From contig CAITBU010000422.1 in NCBI GenBank assembly GCA_903890595.1, positions 1 through 14,517 of the forward strand: 14,517 nucleotides of DNA, in the 5' to 3' direction. Below, piece after piece: positions 14,305 to 14,517 of the stretch. The DNA is from an uncultured Holophagaceae bacterium (GTDB lineage: Bacteria; Acidobacteriota; Holophagae; Holophagales; Holophagaceae). The notes under the pieces are model-generated. The model did not search any database. It was not told the DNA's origin and was given only the letters and a program-made list of their open reading frames with translations. Positions within the stretch are counted from its first letter, which is position 1; each line of letters starts with the position of its first letter. The position numbers and the translations under genes were made by a program.

Positions 14305-14517
14305 GTGCGCTCTGTTGCCCTGACGCTTCTGCTTGTTGCCTCCCTGGGCTGTGCCCGAATCTACCGTCCCGTGGAAATGGCGGCGGCTCGCCCCCATGTG
14401 CAGGGCCAAGCTCTGGCCGGGGTCCTCGTGCAGCAATCCTGGGGGGACAACTCCCGCAACGAGAGGAAGGCTCGGTCTACCCACCTCCGAGTGCTGGTCC
14501 TGGGCCTGGATAACCCC
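14305..14517 (+). CDS. Lipoprotein, 3' truncated by the window end
   Basis: A GTG start at 14305 opens a frame to the window end (71 codons, no stop). It begins MRSVALTLLLVASLG-Cys16, a short lipoprotein signal peptide with a good lipobox (ASLGC). The mature part starts ARIYRPVEMAAARPHVQG and continues with LRVLVLGLDNP; no known domain can be named from this fragment. The start context GGAGACACC followed by GTGCGC is the same as that of the preceding gene except for A to G in the first codon base, which supports GTG as the real start and points to shared regulation. It is probably in one operon with the upstream lipoprotein gene, 27 bases away. Confidence 0.7.
   Translation, partial: MRSVALTLLLVASLGCARIYRPVEMAAARPHVQGQALAGVLVQQSWGDNSRNERKARSTHLRVLVLGLDNP

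Noticed and set aside
13366..14484. A 372-codon minus-strand open frame opposite the lipoprotein genes.
   Set aside because: The plus-strand frame has a lipobox signal peptide, a ribosome binding site and a promoter; the antisense frame has no recognisable domain.

Overview
The window is GC-rich (about two thirds G+C by eye, with strong G/C preference at third codon positions) and chromosomal in character. The gene set and protein sequences suggest a Gram-negative bacterium of the Acidobacteriota, Holophaga/Geothrix type. That placement is an inference from overall protein flavour; there is no rRNA or other marker here to prove it. No tRNA, rRNA, CRISPR array, insertion sequence or phage gene was seen.

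Layout. (1) Positions 1-2617, plus strand: the 3' part of a LolA-like envelope protein gene, a small zinc-ribbon/FHA protein and a membrane-anchored TPR protein, closely spaced and probably co-transcribed. (2) 2623-3732, minus strand and tail-to-tail with the TPR gene: a response regulator with an HD-GYP (c-di-GMP phosphodiesterase type) output domain. (3) 3845-11986, minus strand: eight tightly packed genes, in transcription order dapE, asd, lysC, dapB, dapA, dapD, a dapC-type aminotransferase and a lysA-like decarboxylase. Seven of the eight junctions overlap by 1 or 4 bases or are separated by only 3. They encode the succinylase route from aspartate to diaminopimelate and lysine, except that dapF (epimerase) is absent. 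(4) 12002-12219, minus strand: a lysine riboswitch (L-box) directly upstream of dapE, recognised from its conserved core and from a visible L2/L3 kissing-loop complementarity. It would let lysine shut down the whole pathway at once. (5) 12261-13369, minus strand: a RBBP9/YdeN-like serine hydrolase and a TetR-family regulator, overlapping by 4 bases. (6) 13378-14517, plus strand: a divergent promoter with a perfect TTGACA box, overlapped by a nested palindromic operator, driving two lipoprotein genes, the second cut by the window end.

The parts most worth attention are the riboswitch heading a complete lysine operon; the terminal decarboxylase, whose signature motifs look like BtrK or exosortase-associated decarboxylases rather than classical LysA; the missing dapF; and the compact TetR switch with at least three overlapping half-sites. 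I found no clearly undescribed multi-gene system. The lysine locus with its unusual last enzyme is the best candidate for new biology.
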